From contig NZ_JAHWXK010000002.1 of assembly GCF_023091155.1 (NCBI RefSeq), positions 186,001 to 250,000 on the forward strand: a stretch of 64,000 nt of DNA, written 5' to 3'. The stretch is from Microbacterium sufflavum. GTDB taxonomy: Bacteria; Actinomycetota; Actinomycetes; Actinomycetales; Microbacteriaceae. Shown one piece after another: positions 56,237-63,745 of the stretch (its first letter is position 1; every line of letters starts with the position of its first letter). The notes under the pieces were generated by a model, which was not told the DNA's origin, did no database searches, and saw nothing but the letters and a program-made list of their open reading frames with translations. The translations under genes and the position numbers were made by a program.

Positions 56237-56740
56237 ATGCTGAAGAGGGCGGTGATCCGGGTCGCCGCGGTCGCACTGGGGTTGATGGGTGCCGCGGCCC
56301 TGTCGGGATGCGTGCCGTCGCGACCCGTCTTCCTGGGGCCGGTCGCCCTCACAGTCGTCGACGACCGGTTCGCGTGGGTGCAGTGCCTCGATGAGGCGTG
56401 GGTCATCGATTACATCTCCACGGCCGTGCGCGAAGAGTGGGGATCAGAGGACGAGGTGGTGCTCTTCTCCGCGACCGCCGACGAGGGGCGGGCCGTCGCT
56501 GTGCCCTCCGGTGAGCCGATCCTTCCCGACACCTTCCCTGACTTCTCTGTGACCAGCAGCCGCGAGTACCCGGTGTCGAGTCTGGACGGACCTGTCACCG
56601 TGTACGTCATCCTTTCCGGGCCGGACCACCGCGCGGAGATGTCGTTCAAGAACGTCGCGATCGATTCACTCGTGGAGGGTGCGTACGTGTATCACTCCGG
56701 GGAGGTGAGCGACGAGCCCTGCGGCATGGACACCGAGTGA
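56237..56740 (+). CDS. Lipoprotein, family with PCGM tail
   Basis: The 167-residue protein has a signal peptide (KRAVIRVAAVALGLMGAA) and lipobox ALSGC (Cys about residue 25). The mature part has no known domain; it ends SDEPCGMDTE, a tail shared with the lipoprotein ending at 59606. The ATG overlaps a short frame from the leaderless GTG 56187 that ends at 56243, so it may be translated by re-initiation, or be joined to that GTG if the C tract changes length. AAGGA lies 11 nt upstream of the ATG. Confidence 0.75.
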   Translation: MLKRAVIRVAAVALGLMGAAALSGCVPSRPVFLGPVALTVVDDRFAWVQCLDEAWVIDYISTAVREEWGSEDEVVLFSATADEGRAVAVPSGEPILPDTFPDFSVTSSREYPVSSLDGPVTVYVILSGPDHRAEMSFKNVAIDSLVEGAYVYHSGEVSDEPCGMDTE

Positions 56741-56783
56741 GCGGCGGTGTTCTCGACGCGAAGACAGGCCGGTCGGACCCCTG

Positions 56784-56882
56784 CATTGCACGAGGCGGCA
56801 ATACCTTACAGCCGGGTATTTCCACTCCGGGGATGTAGACCCATCGGCTTGACTGCCCCTAGCGTGCCGCTGTGGCCTCCCC
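56784..56882 (+). repeat. 99-bp promoter/start module, copy 2
   Basis: Second copy of the segment at 56099-56197, about 91% identical at a constant offset of 685 bp. It carries TAGACC and the -10 TAGCGT (56860-56865), then a 6-nt spacer and GTG 56872, which here opens a lipoprotein frame directly. Confidence 0.85.
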
Positions 56883-57354
56883 GCTCAACCTTCGTCTGCC
56901 CCGTTCGTGGCGCTCAGCTCGCGCGGTGAGGCCGCTTCACGCGGCTGCGGTACTGGGACTCGCCGTCGTCGCGTGTGCCGGATGCTCAGGTGGCGCCGTG
57001 CCTGATGTGGAGGTGTCCGAGGACGACCTGATCGGCGTGTGGACGGCGACGTCCGGAACGGCGGAGTTCGAGCTGCATGAGGGCGGAGGGGTGAGCGCGG
57101 AGGACTGGCCGGCATCGATGTGGTGTGACGCCGCGCCAGACACCGGTCCATCGTTCCCTTCCCTGACCGGCCACTGGTCCGCGGGATACGGGGACAGCGC
57201 TATCGCGTTCAGCCTGAATCCGCCCTGCAACGCGATGCCTGCCCTGTTCGCTTTCGAGGACGCACAGGGCTCGGTCGAGCTGTGGTACTTCGCACCGGGC
57301 GTTGACCGCGACTCGAATCCCGACCCCGAAACGGTGTTCAAGAGGTCAGGATGA
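56872..57354 (+). CDS. Lipoprotein with lipocalin-like start
   Basis: The 160-residue protein starts with the GTG of the duplicated module, has a long basic N-region (LPRSWRSARAVRP), a hydrophobic core and a lipobox (VVAC or CAGC, Cys about 35 or 38). The mature part opens DLIGVWTATSGTAEFELHEG, a pattern seen in small surface proteins with a lipocalin-like beta fold. It ends ETVFKRSG; nearly the same words, EIVFRRSG, occur in the membrane protein at 58028-58489. The mRNA is predicted to be leaderless. Confidence 0.72.
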   Translation: MASPLNLRLPRSWRSARAVRPLHAAAVLGLAVVACAGCSGGAVPDVEVSEDDLIGVWTATSGTAEFELHEGGGVSAEDWPASMWCDAAPDTGPSFPSLTGHWSAGYGDSAIAFSLNPPCNAMPALFAFEDAQGSVELWYFAPGVDRDSNPDPETVFKRSG

Positions 57355-57362
57355 TGTCCGTC
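57334..57362 (+). repeat. Short repeat, copy A
   Basis: The stretch from GTGTTCA through AGGTCAGG to ATGTCCG closely matches 58418-58447 with a 1-bp gap. In both places it codes for E-x-V-F-[KR]-R-S-G and then offers an ATG. Confidence 0.5.
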
Positions 57363-57470
57363 TTCGCGACGCCACCGAAGTCTCAGGGCGTCTGGGGCAT
57401 GGCGTCGAGCCCTACCTCGGACGGGACCGTTTCGGAGGATCCGTGCGGCAAGGCGAGTGCTCGCGAATGA
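57351..57470 (+). pseudogene. Orphan tail of a PCGM-type lipoprotein gene
   Basis: A 39-codon frame from ATG 57351 ends DGTVSEDPCGKASARE, which matches the tail NGTVSTDPCGMPSSHE of the lipoprotein ending at 59606. No signal peptide or body precedes it, and its first codons overlap the end of the preceding lipoprotein gene. It is best read as the remnant of a deleted or recombined paralogue. Confidence 0.55.
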
Positions 57471-57484
57471 AGACTTCGCGAGCA
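57458..57484. other. Perfect hairpin in front of a membrane-protein gene
   Basis: TGCTCGCGAA (57458-57467) and its complement TTCGCGAGCA (57475-57484) form a 10-bp stem with a 7-nt loop. It overlaps the stop of the orphan gene tail and precedes the next gene. It may be a terminator for the lipoprotein unit or an mRNA 5' structure. Confidence 0.5.
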
Positions 57485-57510
57485 TGGGCGAGGCGAGGAC
57501 GAAGGGCGCG

Positions 57511-57948
57511 ATGACCACGTTGGGCACCAGCTACTCGGCGCGGTGGCGCGCATGCGCCGTTGCGGTCGGGACGTCGAACACGATCGTGGGAGCGGTCTTG
57601 GGGTTGATGTACGGCCTGTACTCGTTCCCCTTCACCGGGGGTTCCATCCATGCTGATGGGAACGCGGGACACGTTCTGAGCTCGATCATCGTGAGCGCGG
57701 TTTTCGGACTCATCTTTCCGACAGCGTTGAGCCTTCTCGCGATGATTCCGCGACGTGCTCGCTCCCACCTGTGGCCGGTATCGGTCGCCGTGGGACCAAC
57801 GGCCTTTTCCCTCCTCAGCTTCGTGTTCGTCTGGTCCTTCCCGGTCGTCCTTGCCTTCGTCGCTGTGGCATCGATAGCCGGAAGTGCGCTCAGCATCGTG
57901 GCGGTCACGCTTGTGCATGGTGTGCAGAGAAAAGAGGGAGACCGTTGA
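57511..57948 (+). CDS. Small polytopic membrane protein
   Basis: The 145-residue protein has about four hydrophobic segments (TIVGAVLGLMYGLYSFPF, LSSIIVSAVFGLIFPTAL, VSVAVGPTAFSLLSFVFVW, VVLAFVAVASIAGSALSI). No family is recognised. ATG 57511 is chosen because GAAGGGCG is well placed; in-frame starts at 57457 and 57484 fall in or beside the hairpin. Codon use is visibly less GC-rich than in the core genes, pointing to acquired DNA. It overlaps a 27-codon frame (TGATG). Confidence 0.65.
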   Translation: MTTLGTSYSARWRACAVAVGTSNTIVGAVLGLMYGLYSFPFTGGSIHADGNAGHVLSSIIVSAVFGLIFPTALSLLAMIPRRARSHLWPVSVAVGPTAFSLLSFVFVWSFPVVLAFVAVASIAGSALSIVAVTLVHGVQRKEGDR

Positions 57949-58031
57949 TGTCGGAATGCGCGGATTCTGAGTGCGGCGCGGGGAACCGTGGGAGGTTCGA
58001 GCCGGTGATCGGGGAGGACGGTGCAGAGTGA
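57948..58031 (+). CDS. Possible 27-residue peptide
   Basis: A short frame (MSECADSECGAGNRG...) overlaps the upstream stop (TGATG) and its own TGA overlaps the GTG of the next gene (GTGA). The double coupling suggests it is translated, either as a peptide with two cysteines or simply as a coupling segment. No similarity is recognised, and chance cannot be excluded. Confidence 0.3.
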   Translation: MSECADSECGAGNRGRFEPVIGEDGAE

Positions 58032-58489
58032 AGGACGAGTGTGGCGTCCGGCGTCTTCGGTACCCGGTCGCGGTGGTGCTCGTCTGCGCGGGTCTAGCGC
58101 TCTTTCTGGGGTTCCTCTACCGGCTCGTCTTTCTCGCGCCATTGCTTCGTGAGCGAGGAGGGGCTGAGGCAATGGCGGATGCGCTCAGATCGAGCGTCGC
58201 GTTCTTCGTGGTGCTTCTCATCGCAGCTCTACCGGCAGTCATTGCGCGCAGGACGAGTGCGCGATGGTGGGGAAGAGTTCTCGCCGCCGTGATCTCGGGG
58301 TTCCTGGTGGCTCTGTGCACCTGGTTCTTGCTCGCGCAGGCCAACGGTTTCCCGATAGCTGCGGGAGTGATCGCCTCGCTCGGGTTCTTCGTGCTCTTGG
58401 TCGCTGACCGCGAGATCGTGTTCAGGAGGTCAGGCTTGATGTCCGCCAGCGCCGACCATCAGTCGGTTCTGCGGGGAGAGGAGGAATGA
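58028..58489 (+). CDS. Small polytopic membrane protein
   Basis: The 153-residue protein has about four hydrophobic segments (PVAVVLVCAGLALFLGFLY, SSVAFFVVLLIAALPAVIA, VLAAVISGFLVALCTWFLL, FPIAAGVIASLGFFVLLVA). No known family. Its C-terminus (EIVFRRSG and beyond) is encoded by copy B of a short repeat, so this end may come from recombination. The GTG start overlaps the end of the 27-codon frame. The stop overlaps the Shine-Dalgarno of the next gene. Confidence 0.65.
   Translation: MKDECGVRRLRYPVAVVLVCAGLALFLGFLYRLVFLAPLLRERGGAEAMADALRSSVAFFVVLLIAALPAVIARRTSARWWGRVLAAVISGFLVALCTWFLLAQANGFPIAAGVIASLGFFVLLVADREIVFRRSGLMSASADHQSVLRGEEE
58418..58447 (+). repeat. Short repeat, copy B
   Basis: Matches 57334-57362 with one extra base. 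Here it lies inside the frame of the membrane protein and contains AGGAGG followed by an ATG, so it could once have been a gene start. Confidence 0.5.
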
Positions 58490-58491
58490 GC

Positions 58492-58896
58492 ATGAGACGT
58501 GCCATGCCGTTTCTGCTCGCCATTGCAGGGACGACCGCGGTCCAGATGGCGTCGATCTTCGTGACGTGGCTGGGGTGGTTCGGCGGCGGGCCGTTGCTGT
58601 CCTCCCCGGAGGACATCCTGAACCGCATCGGTTTCGGACTGGCGGTGATCATCGTGCTGTCTTCTGCAACCTGCATTCCGATGGTCTTCATCGCTCGCTC
58701 GCGAAGTGGGGCGAGAACGGCCGTGACTGTTTCTGCGATCTTCACCGTGATCCAGGCCCTTCTGTATTCACTTCTGTTGTTCTGGCGGCCGCTCCCGCCC
58801 TATCCGGGTCTGACGCTGCTTCTCCTCGCCGGGCTCTTCGCGGTGGACTTCCTCGTCATCGTCCTGGCCCGAGACGTCGCGAAGGAGTCGCCGTGA
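58492..58896 (+). CDS. Small polytopic membrane protein
   Basis: The 134-residue protein has about four hydrophobic segments (MPFLLAIAGTTAVQMASIF, GFGLAVIIVLSSATCIPM, AVTVSAIFTVIQALLYSLLL, LTLLLLAGLFAVDFLVIV). No known family. Of two in-frame ATGs (58486, 58492) the second has ideal spacing from AGGAGG. It ends with GTGA, overlapping a possible GTG 58893 of the next frame. Confidence 0.65.
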   Translation: MRRAMPFLLAIAGTTAVQMASIFVTWLGWFGGGPLLSSPEDILNRIGFGLAVIIVLSSATCIPMVFIARSRSGARTAVTVSAIFTVIQALLYSLLLFWRPLPPYPGLTLLLLAGLFAVDFLVIVLARDVAKESP

Positions 58897-58921
58897 CGGC
58901 GGAGCGAGGGCACGACATTAC

Positions 58922-59068
58922 GGAGGCGTCGACGAAGGGCGGGGTCATGGCGAAGCACTGGATGGCGACGGCAGCGGGGTCTCCGGAGTCGTGGGAGTTC
59001 GAGGAGTACGACCCCGCGGCGCCGCGCGAGGGCGAGGTCACGATCCGCGTCCGCGCGGCCGAGGTGAA
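58922..59068 (+). repeat. 147-bp duplication of an oxidoreductase gene 5' end, copy 1
   Basis: This segment is identical to 59663-59809 except for 4 mismatches (offset 741 bp at both ends). It includes the Shine-Dalgarno, the ATG and 40 codons of the zinc/NADP-type oxidoreductase gene, here joined to a lipoprotein gene. Confidence 0.95.
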
Positions 59069-59606
59069 GGGGGAACCACTCACGCTGAGGCGATTCCTCT
59101 GTCGACCCCTGGCGGTAGGAGCCGTGGTGCTCGCGAGTTCGCTTGTCCTCTCGGCCTGCGCGTTTCTTCCCGGGGTGCCAGAGGACCAACCACTCTCGCT
59201 TGCGGTGCGTGGCGGAACTCCGATCTTGAGCTGGTGTGCGCCCAGCGCCGAGGTCGTCCGCGTGCGTGTGTACTACGGGACGGTGTCTGCCGACGACGCG
59301 GAGCTGGTGATCGATGCGAGGGGGCGCCTCCCTGTTACTCCTGGGGCGGAAGTAACACCTGACGGGCTCCCCGAGCAGTGGGTCGTGGAGCGTCACGAGT
59401 ACGCCGGGGCGGAGCTTTCGGAGATCGGCGTGACGGTGGACTACGAGGCGCGGGACGCCGAGGGGGAGCTGGTCGAAGGGAGCTTCGGTGCAGACTTCGA
59501 GAACGAGGGCGCGTCCGATCTGGATTCTTGGCCGGACAACGGGTGGATCTGGGCGAACGGGACCGTGTCGACCGATCCGTGCGGCATGCCGAGTTCTCAC
59601 GAGTAA
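58947..59606 (+). CDS. Chimeric lipoprotein gene with oxidoreductase-derived N-terminus
   Basis: From ATG 58947 the frame codes for 219 residues. The first 40 are the start of the downstream oxidoreductase (MAKHWMATAAGSPESW...); then comes a normal lipoprotein signal (LCRPLAVGAVVLASSLVLSA, Cys in LSAC) and a mature part ending STDPCGMPSSHE. A GTG at 59064 would give the ordinary 180-residue lipoprotein, but it has no clear ribosome-binding site, whereas 58947 has the duplicated one (GAAGGGCGGGG). A third option is GTG 58893, coupled to the upstream stop. Which start is used decides whether the protein can be exported. Confidence 0.65.
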   Translation: MAKHWMATAAGSPESWEFEEYDPAAPREGEVTIRVRAAEVKGEPLTLRRFLCRPLAVGAVVLASSLVLSACAFLPGVPEDQPLSLAVRGGTPILSWCAPSAEVVRVRVYYGTVSADDAELVIDARGRLPVTPGAEVTPDGLPEQWVVERHEYAGAELSEIGVTVDYEARDAEGELVEGSFGADFENEGASDLDSWPDNGWIWANGTVSTDPCGMPSSHE

Positions 59607-59662
59607 TCCGTGAATCGGAACGCGTCGTCTCAGCGCCGCACCGTCCCGCGCGGGAGCATGAT

Positions 59663-59809
59663 GGAGGCATCGACGAAGGGCGGGGTCATGGCGAAGCACT
59701 GGGTGGCGACGGCGGCGGGGTCTCCGGAGTCGTGGGAGTTCGAGGAGTACGACCCCGCGGCGCCGCGCGAGGGCGAGGTCACGATCCGCGTCCGCGCGGC
59801 CGGGGTGAA
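59663..59809 (+). repeat. 147-bp duplication, copy 2 (native 5' end of the oxidoreductase gene)
   Basis: Second copy of 58922-59068, in its original place at the start of the oxidoreductase gene. Four of 147 positions differ. Confidence 0.95.
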
Positions 59810-60632
59810 TCCGGCCGATGCGAAGCATGTCGCGGCAGCTCGTCCGGGGGTCGAGTTCCCGGTGCCGATCGGGTACGAGGTGTCGGGCGAGCTCACGGCC
59901 ATCGGCCCCGCGACTCGCATCGGCTCCGGTGCGGCCGAGGTCGGCGACGAGGTCGTGGCCTTCCGCGTGCAGGGCGGTTATGCGTCCGAGGTGACCGTGC
60001 CCGCCGCGAAGGTGTTCGCGAAGCCGACGACGCTCACGCATCCCGAGGCCGCGAACCTCCTGCTCGTCGGCACGACGGCGGCCGAGATGCTCGCGGTAAC
60101 CGGTACGGCGCCGGGCGAGACGGTCCTGCTGCACGGGGCGTCGGGAGCGGTGGGGGTCAGCGTGCTGCAGCAGGCGCGGCTGCGCGAGGTACGAGTGATC
60201 GGCACCGCCGCGCCGGACCGCTTCGATGAGGTACGACGCTTCGGGGGGATCCCGGTCGCGTACGGCCCGGGTCTCGCCGACCGGGTGACCGCACTGACGG
60301 ACGGCCCGATCGCTGCGGCGCTCGACGCCGTGGGCACCGACGAGGCGATCGACGTGTCCCTCGCCCTGGTGGCCGATCGCCGCCGCATCGTCACGATCGC
60401 GAACTTTGCGCGGGCCTCCGCCGACGGGCTTCTGGCGATCGCAGGGTCGATGCCCGATAGCGCCCGCTTCCGCGATGAGGTGCGCAGCGAACTCCTCGCG
60501 CTCGCGCAGAACCGCGACCTCGTGGTCCCGGTCGCCCGCACGTTCCCGCTCGCCGAGGCACCGGCCGCGCACCGGCTGCTCTCCACCGGTCACCCCGGCG
60601 GCAAGCTCGCGCTGATCCCCGAGGACCGCTGA
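59688..60632 (+). CDS. NADP-dependent oxidoreductase (quinone-oxidoreductase type)
   Basis: The 314-residue protein is a zinc-free medium-chain dehydrogenase. It has an N-terminal GroES-like domain (EGEVTIRVRAAGVNPADAKH, PIGYEVSGELTAIG) and a Rossmann domain with VLLHGASGAVGVSVLQQA (about residue 145). No structural zinc cysteines are present, as in quinone reductases. Its first 40 codons are duplicated upstream. GAAGGGCGGGG precedes the ATG. Confidence 0.9.
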   Translation: MAKHWVATAAGSPESWEFEEYDPAAPREGEVTIRVRAAGVNPADAKHVAAARPGVEFPVPIGYEVSGELTAIGPATRIGSGAAEVGDEVVAFRVQGGYASEVTVPAAKVFAKPTTLTHPEAANLLLVGTTAAEMLAVTGTAPGETVLLHGASGAVGVSVLQQARLREVRVIGTAAPDRFDEVRRFGGIPVAYGPGLADRVTALTDGPIAAALDAVGTDEAIDVSLALVADRRRIVTIANFARASADGLLAIAGSMPDSARFRDEVRSELLALAQNRDLVVPVARTFPLAEAPAAHRLLSTGHPGGKLALIPEDR

Positions 60633-60642
60633 TCCCCGAGGA

Positions 60643-61296
60643 CTAGTCGACCTCGCGCAGCAGCGACTCGACGATCACCACGCCGTCTCCGTACTCGGCG
60701 TCGGCCGCGCGCTGGAGCGTGCCGTCGTCCCATGAAACCTGCAGCCACACGTACCCACGGTCGGTGACGACGAAGACCGCCCCGGGTCCGAGCCGCGCCG
60801 CGATGTCCTCCTGCACCCTGGTCAGCTCGCCCTCCGGGGTGATGCCCGTCTTCCCGCCCGTCGGATCCTCCGGCGCCACCGGGTCGAACAGGGCGAGGAG
60901 GATCGGCGGATCCGAGACGGTCAGACGCTCACCGTCGAAGGTGCCGTACACCGCGTACGACCCCCACCGCGTGTCACGCGCGCTCACACTGCCGTCGACG
61001 CCGTCCCACGTCCAGTCGTCGAGCGGCACGCCGGCGCACTGCGGAGGGGACGAATCCATGACCGCGCCGAGGCAGAGCGTGGGGCCGTCCGTTCCGTCGA
61101 TCACGGTGCCCGTTCCGAGCACGCGGCCTTCCGGGGGCGTGGGGTGCGCGTCTTCCAGCCGCTGGTCGGAGGGCACGGTGGTGCTGGTCGGCGGGAGGGT
61201 CGCACGGGGTCCGACCGCGCACCCGCTCAGGGTGACCGCTGCGGTCACGGTGGCGGCGACGAGGAGCAGGCGACGCGAGGAAGGGCTCATGTCCAT
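60643..61296 (-). CDS. Lipoprotein of unknown function
   Basis: The 217-residue protein has a lipoprotein signal (RRLLLVAATVTAAVTLSGC, Cys about residue 26) and a mature part with no recognised domain (GRVLGTGTVIDGTDGPTLCL near the N-terminus, GYVWLQVSWDDGTLQRAADA near the C-terminus). Two in-frame ATGs (61296, 61290) are possible; GGGAC is better spaced for 61296. It is divergent from the leuA leader region. Confidence 0.75.
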   Translation of the reverse strand: MDMSPSSRRLLLVAATVTAAVTLSGCAVGPRATLPPTSTTVPSDQRLEDAHPTPPEGRVLGTGTVIDGTDGPTLCLGAVMDSSPPQCAGVPLDDWTWDGVDGSVSARDTRWGSYAVYGTFDGERLTVSDPPILLALFDPVAPEDPTGGKTGITPEGELTRVQEDIAARLGPGAVFVVTDRGYVWLQVSWDDGTLQRAADAEYGDGVVIVESLLREVD

Positions 61297-61330
61297 CAGT
61301 GTCCCGCGTCGGCTCATCGTCTCAGCGCGG

Positions 61331-61360
61331 TCGAAACGGCCGCACCGACCCTGCTAGCAT
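61331..61360 (+). promoter_or_regulatory. Promoter of the leuA leader
   Basis: TAGCAT (61355-61360) is a good -10; TCGAAA (61331-61336) is a possible -35 with 18-bp spacing. The expected transcription start is the A of the leader-peptide ATG at 61367, so the leader would be leaderless. Confidence 0.6.
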
Positions 61361-61366
61361 GGCGCC

Positions 61367-61414
61367 ATGCCTTTCGGCGGTCTGCTTCTTCTTAGCTGCC
61401 GCGACGAGTCCTGA
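61367..61414 (+). CDS. leuA leader peptide (leucine attenuator)
   Basis: A 15-residue frame reads MPFGGLLLLSCRDES, with four leucine codons in a row (CTG CTT CTT CTT). Three are CTT, a rare codon in this GC-rich genome, which makes ribosome stalling sensitive to charged tRNA-Leu. It lies 68 nt before leuA and its end is part of a strong hairpin. This is the classical attenuation layout for leucine biosynthesis. Confidence 0.85.
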   Translation: MPFGGLLLLSCRDES

Positions 61415-61438
61415 CACTAGGGCCTTCCTCGTCGCGGC
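61398..61438 (+). promoter_or_regulatory. Attenuator-like hairpin before leuA
   Basis: GCCGCGACGAG (61398-61408) pairs perfectly over 11 bp with CTCGTCGCGGC (61428-61438). The 5' arm covers the last sense codons of the leader peptide, so a ribosome that finishes the peptide masks it and a ribosome stalled at the Leu codons leaves it free. No T-tract follows. The mechanism could therefore be Rho-dependent, translational, or involve an alternative fold. Confidence 0.65.
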
Positions 61439-61476
61439 GCTTGTGTTGGCCCGTCCATTCCGACGAAGAGAAGTAG

Positions 61477-63237
<1,761 letters not shown>

Positions 63238-63248
63238 GGTCGCACCAC

Positions 63249-63283
63249 GGAAGCGGCCGGGTCCCGAGGGCCCGGCCGCTTCC
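63249..63283. terminator. Terminator between leuA and the VOC gene
   Basis: A perfect 13-bp stem, GGAAGCGGCCGGG (63249-63261) with its complement (63271-63283) and a 9-nt loop, lies between two convergent genes and can end both. Confidence 0.82.
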
Positions 63284-63301
63284 GCGTGCTCCGGCGGGTG
63301 G

Positions 63302-63679
63302 TCAGACCCACTGCACCAGCTGCCAGATGAGGCCGTTGGGGTCGGCGAACTGGCAGTAGCGCTCGCCCCACGGCTCGGTCTCCGGCGGTGTGACGACGCG
63401 GGCGCCGGCGGCGGCGATGCGGGCGAAGGCGGCGTCGATGTCGTCCACGACGAACACCAGCAGCGTGCCCTGGCCTGCCGATCCAGCGATCTCCTCCGGG
63501 CGGAACGTGGGAAGCCCGGTCTGCAGGAAGATCAGGTTCGGCGGGGAACCGGGGTGCTCGAGCGACACGAAGCCCTCGGCGGACATGGCCTCCGTGAATC
63601 CGAAGTGGGTGGTGGCGAAGGCCGCGGAGGCGGCGATGTCGGGCACGTTGAGCGAGAGGGCGGTCTGGGTGATGTTCAT
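63302..63679 (-). CDS. VOC-family (glyoxalase/bleomycin-resistance-like) protein
   Basis: The 125-residue protein has the VOC fold with two beta-alpha-beta units: SLNVPDIAASAAFATTHFGF at the N-terminus and VVDDIDAAFARIAAAGARVV in the second half, ending YCQFADPNGLIWQLVQW. Such proteins bind a metal and act as lyases, dioxygenases or drug binders; the substrate is unknown. GGAGACCC precedes the ATG. Divergent from the TetR gene, which may repress it. Confidence 0.85.
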   Translation of the reverse strand: MNITQTALSLNVPDIAASAAFATTHFGFTEAMSAEGFVSLEHPGSPPNLIFLQTGLPTFRPEEIAGSAGQGTLLVFVVDDIDAAFARIAAAGARVVTPPETEPWGERYCQFADPNGLIWQLVQWV

Positions 63680-63745
63680 GGGTCTCCTGTTCTAAACAAC
63701 GTACAACGTACAGGGTTAAGTGCGCCGACGGCTAGGCTATTCCCG
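63680..63745. promoter_or_regulatory. Divergent promoter region, candidate TetR operator
   Basis: The 66-bp gap contains the direct repeat AACGTAC-AACGTAC (63698-63711) flanked by CTGT and ACAG, and TAGGCT (63733-63738) 7 nt before the TetR start. TetR proteins often bind in such divergent gaps, but a full palindrome is not evident. Confidence 0.4.

Noticed and set aside
53470..61300. Prophage, integrative element or insertion sequence as the origin of the era-leuA island
   Set aside because: No integrase, transposase, phage gene, tRNA target or terminal inverted repeat is visible; only internal direct repeats are seen.
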